Assembly (NCBI GenBank): GCA_021413885.1
Contig: JAIOPM010000055.1
Span: forward strand, 45,274-109,273
From: Planctomycetota bacterium
Lineage (GTDB): Bacteria; Planctomycetota; UBA1135; GCA-002686595
Direction of reading: 5' to 3'
Length of the DNA stretch: 64,000 nucleotides
Part shown: in pieces, positions 9,017-16,787 of the stretch
How positions within the stretch are numbered: the first letter of the stretch is position 1
How the letters are laid out: every line of letters starts with the position of its first letter
Made by a program: the position numbers and the translations under genes
The notes under the pieces: model-generated
The model's database searches: none
What the model was told of the DNA's origin: nothing
Seen by the model: the letters and a program-made list of their open reading frames with translations, nothing else

Positions 9017-12000
9017 TCAGTCCGGCTCGCCGGTCAGCACCCACGCCGCCCAGTCGCGCGTGGTGTGGAGCGGCTTGCCGTCGGCGTCGCGTGCGTTGCG
9101 CAGCTTCGTCTTCGCCTCCCACAACGCTTGCCACTTCGGTTTCTTCTCGACCCACAGGCGCCGATAGAAGTCGAGCATCAGGTCCTTCGTCGCAACGTCC
9201 GGGACTTTCCAGAGCGACGTGATCACGCTGCGCGCGCCCGCCATCTGCAACGCCTTCTGCAAACTGGCGATGCCCCGGCCACCACGAGCGAGCTTGCCGA
9301 CGCCCGTATCACATGCACTCAACACGGCGAGCTCGCAGTTCGACAGGTCGAGCGCAGCGAGTTCCTCCGCGGTGATCAAGCCGGGGACTCGGCCGAGCGG
9401 GTCCTGCCGTGAATTCGCTCCTGCCAACGCGAGACCGCACAGCAGCAGCGGACTCATGCCCTGCACTTGCTCGTCGCCGCTCTGGCGCATGCCTAGTCCG
9501 GACCACGCGTCGAGAGGTTCGGGATCGTTCCACGAACGAATCGAGTCGGGCGCATACCAACCATGCGTCGCGACGTGAACGAACCGAGCGCGCTGAGCGA
9601 GAGCGACGACACGGACCTTCGTCGCGTCCGCGCCGTCGACGATCGTGCAGTTCGCGTCGTTCCCGAACGCGGAGACGAAGCGCGCTGCGATGCCGGCAAC
9701 CTCGCTTCGCGTCGCCGGAAGCGGCGAGAAGCCCGGTGCCCACGGCGTGTCCGCCAGGATCCCCGCTTCAGACGAACCACGGGAGGGATCGTTCACGGGA
9801 GCAGCTCGAGCATCGGGCCCCGATCGCTCGCCGTAGTCGACGGCGCCGACGCCCAGCCAACCGTTCGGCGCATCGATTGCGACTTGCGCGCCGATGATCT
9901 CCGCGAGCGTCGCGCGGACGTCGATGCGAACTCCATCGCCGAGGAACGCCTCGCCCATTCGATCCGCAGGAAGTGCGTCGAGCGGCACGAGGTTCAGGAC
10001 GTCGTCGAGTTCGACCACGACGTGATCGCAATCGCCCAGAGCCGGACGCAGCGGATCGAAGACCAGGCGACGCAACACATCGCCGTACCCGTTCGTGTCG
10101 GTAGCGGTCGAAGCGCCACCGACCGATACCCCGCGCGCGCCGGCAACGCCGAGCGCTTGCCGCCAATCCTCGACGGCACGTTCGACCGGCTCCATCGAAC
10201 CGAGATCGAGGACGACGAGCCGCGGAGGGACAGCGCCGGGATCCGACCGCGAACTCCGCACCACGAACGCGCAAAGGTGCTCCGCCGATCTCGCCCCGGC
10301 CGTAGGCGTTCCGTTCGCCTTCGACGTCGCCGCCACCGCGATGTGCGACATCCGAAAGCGCCTGAAGGCGACAGCGGCATCGCGCGGACCGAGCTTCGCG
10401 GCGATCGCCTCGACCCCAGGGGCGATCCGGAACGGCATGTCCGGCAGCCCGTCGAGCAGCACGACGAGATCGCGCTCGGCGGCGTCGCGCGCCACACGCG
10501 CCCGATCGAATTCACGGCTTGTCGCTCCGTGTCGCACGAGCGTGGCGAGGTCCTCGCTTGCGGCCGACAGTGCATCGCGCAACTCGCGATAGCGCCGATC
10601 GCTCACCGCACGCTTCGAGAGCACGGTCGAAGTCAACGCGGCGCCGCGCGTGACTTCGGCGAGTTCGAAGGCGTCCGCATCCAGCTCGTGCGACGGCGAG
10701 AACACGCCGCCACCGAGCACGAGGGACAGGACCGTGTCCAGCGCTTCGGCCGACTTCCCGCAACGCGCCTCGGCCTCGCGGGTCGGGCTCCCTACCAGCG
10801 ATCGTCTCGCGGCCCGTGTCTGCGCCCGGCAGAGCCCGCCGAGCAACCCCACGCACTGCTTTCGCGCCGTCTCCCGTGCTTCGTCGTCGGCGGCCCCACG
10901 CTCCGGTTCACGCGGCGTGCGCGCGACTTGCATGGCGATGGTCAGCGCGAGATTGCTGCGCGCGCGCTGTCGGTCCGGGTGATCATCGGGCAACGTGCGC
11001 GCGTAGGTCTCGAGGACCGACTCCTCCAACGTGCGCGCAGCGGACGGGTCGCCGAGATCCCGGAGCGTCAGCGCGAGGTCTAGTCGCGCGGCCTGGAGGT
11101 CCGGATGATCGGGAGGCAACGTGCGCGCGCGTACGTCGAGCACTTTCTCGAAGAGCGCGTGAGCGCCCTCGATGTCGCCTTGCGCCCACAGCGTGCCGGC
11201 GAGATTCTGGCGGGCTCGCTGCAGGTCGGGATGGTCGTCCGACAATCGGCTCGAGAACACCTCGAGCACTTTCTCGTCCAAGGATCGGGCGGCGGTGAGG
11301 TCGCCGAGCATGTGGAGCGTCGACGCGAGGTTCGACCGAGCTTCCTGAACGTCCCGATGGTCGTCCGACAGCGCGCGCGAGCGAACCTCGAGCGCTCGCT
11401 CCTCCAGCGCTCGCGCTCCCGCAAGGTCGCCGAGCGACTTGAGCACCACGGCCAGGTTCTGGCGCACGGCCTGCACGTCCGGGTGGTCCTCCGGGAGCGT
11501 GCGCGCGAACACCTCGAGCGTCTGCTCGAACAGGACACGAGCACCTGCAAGGTCGCCGACCGCGTACAGACTCGCCGCGAGATCGACGCGTGCATGCTGC
11601 AAGTCGCGATGGTCCGCGGGCAGGGTTCGGGTGCGAACCTCGACGACCTTCTCGTCCAACGCGCGCGCACCGTCGAGGTCCCCCAACTCCGCGAGCGTCG
11701 CGGCGAGACTGAGGCGCACGGTCTGGAGATGCGGGTGCTCGTCCGGGAGCGTGCGCGCGAAGACGTCGAGCACGGCTTGCTGAAGCTCGAGCGCTCCGTG
11801 GAGATCGCCGAGAGCCTTGATCGTCACGGCGAGATTGAAGCGCGCCGCCTGCAGATCGGGGTGGTCGGCGGGCAACGTGCGCGAACGGACCTCGAGCACC
11901 TTCTCCTCCAACGCTCGCGCGCCTTGGAGATCCCCCAACTCCGCGCGAGTCTCGGCGAGGTTCTGTCGTGCCCGCTGGAGGTCGGGGTGCTCGTCGGGCA

Positions 12001-12727
12001 GCGTCCGTGCGAAGACATCCAGCACCTGTTCTTCCAATGCGCGTGCGCCTTCCAGGTCCCCCAGCGCGGAGATCGTCACCGCGAGATTCTGCCGCGCGAT
12101 CTGGAGATCGCGGTGATCCGGGGGCAGCGTGCGCAGCCGCACCGCAAGAACCTGCTGTTCGAGTGCGAGCGCCGCCGGCAGATCGCCCAGCGTCTTGATC
12201 GTCACGGCGAGGTTCTGTCGCACCGCTTGCAGTTCGGGATGCTCCTCCGGCAGCACACGCGCCAACACCGCTTGCACCTTCTCGAGGAGCGCGTGCGCTC
12301 CTTCGACGTCTCCGAGCGACTGGAGCGCCAACGCGAGATGGCCCCTGACCCGCTGGAGTTCCAGATCGTCGTCCGGAAGCGCGAGCTCACGGTGCGCGAG
12401 CACTTCCGCCCAGGCGCTTCGCGCGGTGCCCGCGTCCTGCGCTTGCCAAGCGGAAAGACCGGCCTCGTCGAGAAGCTCCAACCACGACGCATCGCGCTCG
12501 GCGGCCGGTCGCTCCAACAGCAGGGTGACAGCTTCGGTCGCTCGCTCGCGCGCCGCTGCGTAGTCCGAGGCGTCCCGCGCGACGTTCGCGTCGCGGAGCA
12601 GGCCGCGCACCGGTTCGGCGTCGACCGCCGATCCAGGCGACATCGCCGGCGACTCGGCCGGCACGGACCGGGTCGCGGAGGTGCAGGCCGCCACCGCAGC
12701 GAGCACGAGAAGTTGGAGTCGCCTCAT
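9017..12727 (-). CDS. Lipoprotein with TPR array and C-terminal CHAT protease domain
   Basis: A 1236-residue protein. Residues 1-15 form a signal segment with a lipobox-like AVAAC, which argues for export and a lipid anchor. Residues 117-578 hold eleven full 42-residue TPR units of the kinesin-light-chain type (HPDLQ-AR-NLA-T---LGDL-GAR-LEEKVLEV), plus a partial twelfth. The C-terminal part is a CHAT domain, a caspase-like fold: VHVATHGWY gives His1055 and LSACDTGVG gives Cys1139, a complete His-Cys dyad, followed by GGRGIASLQKALQMAGA and a SLWKVPD segment typical of CHAT. So it is likely an active cysteine peptidase whose TPR array binds partners. The start at 12727 is preferred over a 32-residue upstream extension because it exposes the signal sequence. 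The hybrid kinase gene ends 82 bases upstream in the same direction. Confidence 0.9.
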   Translation of the reverse strand: MRRLQLLVLAAVAACTSATRSVPAESPAMSPGSAVDAEPVRGLLRDANVARDASDYAAARERATEAVTLLLERPAAERDASWLELLDEAGLSAWQAQDAGTARSAWAEVLAHRELALPDDDLELQRVRGHLALALQSLGDVEGAHALLEKVQAVLARVLPEEHPELQAVRQNLAVTIKTLGDLPAALALEQQVLAVRLRTLPPDHRDLQIARQNLAVTISALGDLEGARALEEQVLDVFARTLPDEHPDLQRARQNLAETRAELGDLQGARALEEKVLEVRSRTLPADHPDLQAARFNLAVTIKALGDLHGALELQQAVLDVFARTLPDEHPHLQTVRLSLAATLAELGDLDGARALDEKVVEVRTRTLPADHRDLQHARVDLAASLYAVGDLAGARVLFEQTLEVFARTLPEDHPDVQAVRQNLAVVLKSLGDLAGARALEERALEVRSRALSDDHRDVQEARSNLASTLHMLGDLTAARSLDEKVLEVFSSRLSDDHPDLQRARQNLAGTLWAQGDIEGAHALFEKVLDVRARTLPPDHPDLQAARLDLALTLRDLGDPSAARTLEESVLETYARTLPDDHPDRQRARSNLALTIAMQVARTPREPERGAADDEARETARKQCVGLLGGLCRAQTRAARRSLVGSPTREAEARCGKSAEALDTVLSLVLGGGVFSPSHELDADAFELAEVTRGAALTSTVLSKRAVSDRRYRELRDALSAASEDLATLVRHGATSREFDRARVARDAAERDLVVLLDGLPDMPFRIAPGVEAIAAKLGPRDAAVAFRRFRMSHIAVAATSKANGTPTAGARSAEHLCAFVVRSSRSDPGAVPPRLVVLDLGSMEPVERAVEDWRQALGVAGARGVSVGGASTATDTNGYGDVLRRLVFDPLRPALGDCDHVVVELDDVLNLVPLDALPADRMGEAFLGDGVRIDVRATLAEIIGAQVAIDAPNGWLGVGAVDYGERSGPDARAAPVNDPSRGSSEAGILADTPWAPGFSPLPATRSEVAGIAARFVSAFGNDANCTIVDGADATKVRVVALAQRARFVHVATHGWYAPDSIRSWNDPEPLDAWSGLGMRQSGDEQVQGMSPLLLCGLALAGANSRQDPLGRVPGLITAEELAALDLSNCELAVLSACDTGVGKLARGGRGIASLQKALQMAGARSVITSLWKVPDVATKDLMLDFYRRLWVEKKPKWQALWEAKTKLRNARDADGKPLHTTRDWAAWVLTGEPD
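10994..12379 (-). repeat. Eleven 126-bp tandem units encoding TPRs, built as 252-bp pairs
   Basis: The TPR region of the CHAT gene is a DNA-level tandem repeat of exactly 126 bases (42 codons) with 11 complete copies. Copies alternate: one class ends in VRSRT and the next in VFART, and the following leader alternates between LPADH/LPPDH and LPDEH/LPEDH. This pattern points to growth by duplication of two-unit, 252-base blocks. Divergence is greatest at the two ends. Confidence 0.85.
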
Positions 12728-12809
12728 CGTTGGATCAGCTTCGTCGGACCCAGGATCCAACGTCCTCGTTCGCCATTCGGACCGGCCGGTTGCTGCACTC
12801 GGATTCCGC

Positions 12810-14804
12810 TCACACCCTCGCATGCAGCATCGCCCGCACCTTCGCCAGCAGCTCGCTCAGCATGTACGGCTTCGCGATGAACTCGTAGCCCGCGCCCGCG
12901 ATCGCGCGCCGGTCGACCAGATCGTCGGTGTAGCCCGACATCAACAGCACCGGCAGGTCGGGGCGCACGTCGCGCAGCCGATCCGCGAGATCGCGGCCGT
13001 TCATGTGCGGCATCACGACGTCGGTGACGAGGAGCTCGACGCGCGCGCCTTCGCGGCCGAAGAGCTCGAGCGCTTCGCGGCCGTCGCCCGCCTCGAGCAC
13101 GACGTAGCCCTGGCGCGCGAGCGCGCTGAAGACCATGCGCCGCAACGACGGCTCGTCCTCGACCAACAACACGGTGCCCGAATCGTTCGGCGCGGCGCCG
13201 ACGGCGGCGAAGGCCTTCGGCGGCGCGGGCTCGCCCTCGGCGCGCGGCAACGCGATCCGGAAGCACGAGCCTCGACCGATCGCGCTCTCGACCGTGATCG
13301 CGCCGCCGCTCGCGCTGACGATGCCGTGCACGGTCGCGAGGCCGAGGCCGGTGCCCTTGCCGCGCGGCTTGGTGGTGAAGAACGGCTCGAAGAGCCGCGC
13401 CTGCGTCGCCGGATCCATGCCGACGCCGTCGTCGCGCACCGCGAGCTCGACGTAACGTCCGGGCGCGAGCAGATCGAAACCCTCGTCGCGTCCGCCGACC
13501 AGCGTCAAATTGCGCGTCGAGATCACGATGCGTCCGCCGTTCGGCAACGCGTCGCGCGCGTTGACGATCAAGTTCACGAGCACCTGCTCGAGCTGCGACG
13601 GATCGACGAGCACGCGGCCGAGGCGCGGCTCGGTCTCGAGCAGCAGCTCGACGTCCTCGCCGATCAAGCGCCGCAACATCACCAGCAGGTTCGCGATCAA
13701 CGCGTCGAAGTCGACGACGGCGGGCGCGACGAGCTGTTGGCGGCTGAACGCGAGCAGTTGCTGCGTCAACGACTTCGCGCGACCGCACGCGGCGTGGATC
13801 TCGTCGACGCACGCGCGCGCCGGATCGTCGCCGGCGAGCGTGTTGCGCGCGAGCTCGCTGTAGCCGTGGATCACCGTCAACAAGTTGTTGAAGTCGTGCG
13901 CGATGCCGCCGGCGAGGCGGCCGATCGCTTCGAGCTTGTCGACCTGGCGCAGCCGGCGCTCAGCTTCCTCGCGCTCGATGCGCTCGCGCTCGAGGCGTTC
14001 GTTCGCCGTCACCAATTCGACCGTGCGCTCCTCGACGCGCAGTTCGAGCTCGTCGCGGCTGCGGCGCAACTCCTCTTCGAGACGTTTCCGCGCGAAGAAG
14101 TCGGGGATCTCGTAGCTGCCGACGCGCGGCAAGAGTTCCGGCCGCGTGCTCAAGTAGTTCGCGACGCGCTCCTCGATCCGCGCCGGCGGCGCCATCACGA
14201 AACGACAGCAATCGTCGCCCTTCGCGCGGCACAGGATCTCGGCGGCGACGAGCTCGACACCGAAGCTCGCCTCGGTCCAACCCGACGAGTAACCGGCATT
14301 CATGATGCACACCGGGAACGTCGCGCGTTCGCCCGCAGCCATCCACGCGTGCGATTCGAACGAGTACGGATGGTCGTAGACGAGGAAGCAGCTCTCGTCC
14401 TGCGCAGGCGTCGACTCCTCGAAGAGGTCGACGAACGCCCATCCGGTGTACGCGAAGTGCACGGGGCCGGCGGAGAGCTTCGCGACCGGATCGACGAGGC
14501 CCATGCGCTTGTGGAACGCTTGCGCGTCGGACTTGCCGATCGCGTGCGCGAGGTCGAAGAGGATGTTGCGCGCGAAGCGTTCGGCCTCGGCCTCGCGACC
14601 GGCGCCGTAGAGCTCGCGCGCGACGCGGAAGAACTCGACCGACAACGCGGCGCCGCGCACCAGGACGTAGCGCTCCTCGAAGACTTCGATCGTGCCTTGC
14701 TCGGGATCCTCGCGGCGGCGCGCGAAGTAGGAAGCGACGGTCTTCTCCGCGGTCGCGAAGAGCTCGCGCATCGACTCGGGCACGCGAACGGTCTTCGGAT
14801 CCAT
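12810..14804 (-). CDS. Hybrid sensor histidine kinase with XylR-N/V4R input domain
   Basis: The 664-residue product has, in order: an XylR-N-like region (about 5-130), a V4R small-molecule-binding segment ending in ILCRAKGDDCCRFVMAPP (about 140-205), a coiled coil (about 238-295), a HisKA dimerisation helix with GGIAHDFNNLL (His303), a HATPase domain (LVNLIVNARDALPNG, DDGVGMDP, GKGTGLGLATVHGIV), and a C-terminal receiver domain (LLVEDEPSLRRMVF, phospho-acceptor Asp595 in LLVTDVVMPHMNG, Lys in FIAKPY). There are no membrane segments, so it is a soluble sensor. V4R domains in other proteins bind hydrophobic or aromatic ligands. The ligand here is unknown and no output regulator is adjacent. It lies between the M28 peptidase (22 bases upstream) and the CHAT lipoprotein. 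Confidence 0.9.
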   Translation of the reverse strand: MDPKTVRVPESMRELFATAEKTVASYFARRREDPEQGTIEVFEERYVLVRGAALSVEFFRVARELYGAGREAEAERFARNILFDLAHAIGKSDAQAFHKRMGLVDPVAKLSAGPVHFAYTGWAFVDLFEESTPAQDESCFLVYDHPYSFESHAWMAAGERATFPVCIMNAGYSSGWTEASFGVELVAAEILCRAKGDDCCRFVMAPPARIEERVANYLSTRPELLPRVGSYEIPDFFARKRLEEELRRSRDELELRVEERTVELVTANERLERERIEREEAERRLRQVDKLEAIGRLAGGIAHDFNNLLTVIHGYSELARNTLAGDDPARACVDEIHAACGRAKSLTQQLLAFSRQQLVAPAVVDFDALIANLLVMLRRLIGEDVELLLETEPRLGRVLVDPSQLEQVLVNLIVNARDALPNGGRIVISTRNLTLVGGRDEGFDLLAPGRYVELAVRDDGVGMDPATQARLFEPFFTTKPRGKGTGLGLATVHGIVSASGGAITVESAIGRGSCFRIALPRAEGEPAPPKAFAAVGAAPNDSGTVLLVEDEPSLRRMVFSALARQGYVVLEAGDGREALELFGREGARVELLVTDVVMPHMNGRDLADRLRDVRPDLPVLLMSGYTDDLVDRRAIAGAGYEFIAKPYMLSELLAKVRAMLHARV

Positions 14805-14826
14805 CGTCGTCGCGCGTCCTCGCGTC

Positions 14827-16695
14827 CTACTGTTTGTTGCGGGTCGCGAGCGTGACGCGCACGCTCTCTTCCTTGCCGTCGCGCAGGAACTTCGCGAGCA
14901 CCGTGTCCCCCGCCTTGTAGAGCGAGAGCATGTAGACGAAGTCCTGCATCGTGTCGATCTTCACGTCCCCGACCTGGATCAACACGTCGTCCTTCCGCAT
15001 GCCCGCCTTCTCGGCCGGACTGCCCGCGGAGGTTCCGGCGAGCTTCAGTCCCGGGCCCTCGAACGAATACTCGGGCACGGTGCCGAACCACGTTCCGTTG
15101 CTGCCGCGCGACGGCGCGGCCGGCGCATTCGGATCCTTCAGCGGCTCGACGTACGCGAGCTCGCCCGCCGCGCCGAGTTTCGCGATCAAGTCGACGGTCA
15201 AATCGACGGTCGCGGCCGCGCCGTCGGACTCGAAGCGTTCGATGTCGTCGCTCGGCTTGTGGTAGTCGTCGTGGACGCCGCTGAAGAAGTGCAGTGCGGG
15301 AATGCGGTGTTCGAGGAACGGTTGGTGGTCGCTGCCGCCGATGCCTTGGCCGCTGCCGTTCAACGCGAGCTCGAAACCGTGGTCGCGACCGAGTTCACCG
15401 AGCCACGCTTCGAACGGCGCCGCGCTCGCGACGCCGAGGACCTGGAGCTTGTGTGCGTGCGCGCGCCCGACCATGTCGAGGTTGACGTTCGCCGCGACGC
15501 TCGCGAGCGGAACCGTCGGCTGCTCGATCCAATGACGACTGCCGAGCAGCCCGAGTTCCTCGCCCGACCACGCGGCGAAGACCACGTCGCATTCGAGGGT
15601 CTCGCGTTGCGACAGGAGCCGCGCGATCTCCAGGATCGCCGCCGTGCCGCTCGCGTTGTCGTCGGCGCCGTTGTGGATCGCGTGGACGCCGGGCGCCTTC
15701 GATTCCGGTCCGCCCATGCCGAGGTGATCGTAGTGCGCTCCCACGACGATGCAGCGCGCGCTCGTCTTGCCCTTCAAACGCGCGAGCACGTTGAACGCCG
15801 CGCCTTTCTTGTGTTCGACGTCGGCGACGACTTCGACGGTGCGTTCGGGCGCGCCGACCTCGACCAAACCCTTCATCGGATGGTCGAGCATCCAGCTCAA
15901 CGTCTGCACGTACTCCGGCGCGAGCTCCATGAGCACCTGCGCCGACACGATCAACACCGGCAGCGACGTCGCGCGCGCTTCCGCAGCGTCGAACGCGGGC
16001 AGGGCCTCGGGGTGCTCGGGATGCTCGACGACGACCACCGCGACCGCGCCACGGCGCTTGCAGTTCATCACCTTGGTCAACACCGAGGTGCTCGCGCCCC
16101 AATCGTTTCCCGCGACGACGTTCGCGTTCGCGTCGGCGACCGGAGCCGCCTTGCGACGCGGCGGCGCGCCGCGCACGATCAACGCGACGCGGCCGGCGAG
16201 CGAGTCGTTCGCGTCGAGCCCGAGCTGCTTGAAGTCGTTCCACTCGAGCGCGTCGTTCTCGACGCCGTAGCCCGCGAACGCGAGCGTTCCGGTCGCGCTC
16301 GCGCCGTCGGAGCAGTACGCGGGGACTATTCGATCGGCGCCGCTCCAAGACTGCGTGCCGCACGAGACCTTCGAGCCGCCGCGATCGACGGCGGCGAGCG
16401 GCACGTCGAACGGTTGGAGGAAGCCCTGCTCCCCCGCCGGCTCGAGCCCGAGCGCCGCGAAACGCTCCGCGAGCCACTCGCCGCAACGACGTGCGTCGTC
16501 GGTGCCCGCGCGTCGTCCGCCTTGCGCGTCGTCGGCGAGCCACGCGACGTCGTCGTGCAGTCGCTGCGCGTCGGCGAGTCGCGCGCTCGACGACGAGCTC
16601 GTCGCCGGCGCCGTCGACTCGCGCGGCGCGGTCGAACAAGCGGCCAAGATCGTCGCGCTCAGGAACCCGAGTTGGAACGTTCGTCGCAGGTGCAT
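14827..16695 (-). CDS. M28-family metallopeptidase with PA and PDZ domains, lipoprotein
   Basis: The 622-residue product has a lipobox (LAAC, Cys20), a protease-associated (PA) insert (about 130-260) and an M28 aminopeptidase domain with the expected di-zinc ligands: GAHYDHLG (His321), NGADDNASG (Asp345), WSGEELG (Glu379/Glu380), VNLDMVGR (Asp407) and DDYHKPSDD (His479). A C-terminal PDZ domain follows (about 540-620, SPAEKAGMRKDDVLIQVGD). It is probably an envelope-bound aminopeptidase. PDZ may bind substrate C termini. The start at 16695 places the signal sequence first. It is the first gene of a leftward run that continues into the hybrid kinase. Confidence 0.92.
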   Translation of the reverse strand: MHLRRTFQLGFLSATILAACSTAPRESTAPATSSSSSARLADAQRLHDDVAWLADDAQGGRRAGTDDARRCGEWLAERFAALGLEPAGEQGFLQPFDVPLAAVDRGGSKVSCGTQSWSGADRIVPAYCSDGASATGTLAFAGYGVENDALEWNDFKQLGLDANDSLAGRVALIVRGAPPRRKAAPVADANANVVAGNDWGASTSVLTKVMNCKRRGAVAVVVVEHPEHPEALPAFDAAEARATSLPVLIVSAQVLMELAPEYVQTLSWMLDHPMKGLVEVGAPERTVEVVADVEHKKGAAFNVLARLKGKTSARCIVVGAHYDHLGMGGPESKAPGVHAIHNGADDNASGTAAILEIARLLSQRETLECDVVFAAWSGEELGLLGSRHWIEQPTVPLASVAANVNLDMVGRAHAHKLQVLGVASAAPFEAWLGELGRDHGFELALNGSGQGIGGSDHQPFLEHRIPALHFFSGVHDDYHKPSDDIERFESDGAAATVDLTVDLIAKLGAAGELAYVEPLKDPNAPAAPSRGSNGTWFGTVPEYSFEGPGLKLAGTSAGSPAEKAGMRKDDVLIQVGDVKIDTMQDFVYMLSLYKAGDTVLAKFLRDGKEESVRVTLATRNKQ

Positions 16696-16787
16696 CGCGC
16701 CAAGATACGCCGCGCCTCGGCGAGCCCCAAACACGAGTCCGCGCCGCACGGTTGAGTCGCACGCGCCGGACCGCATGATGGCGACCC

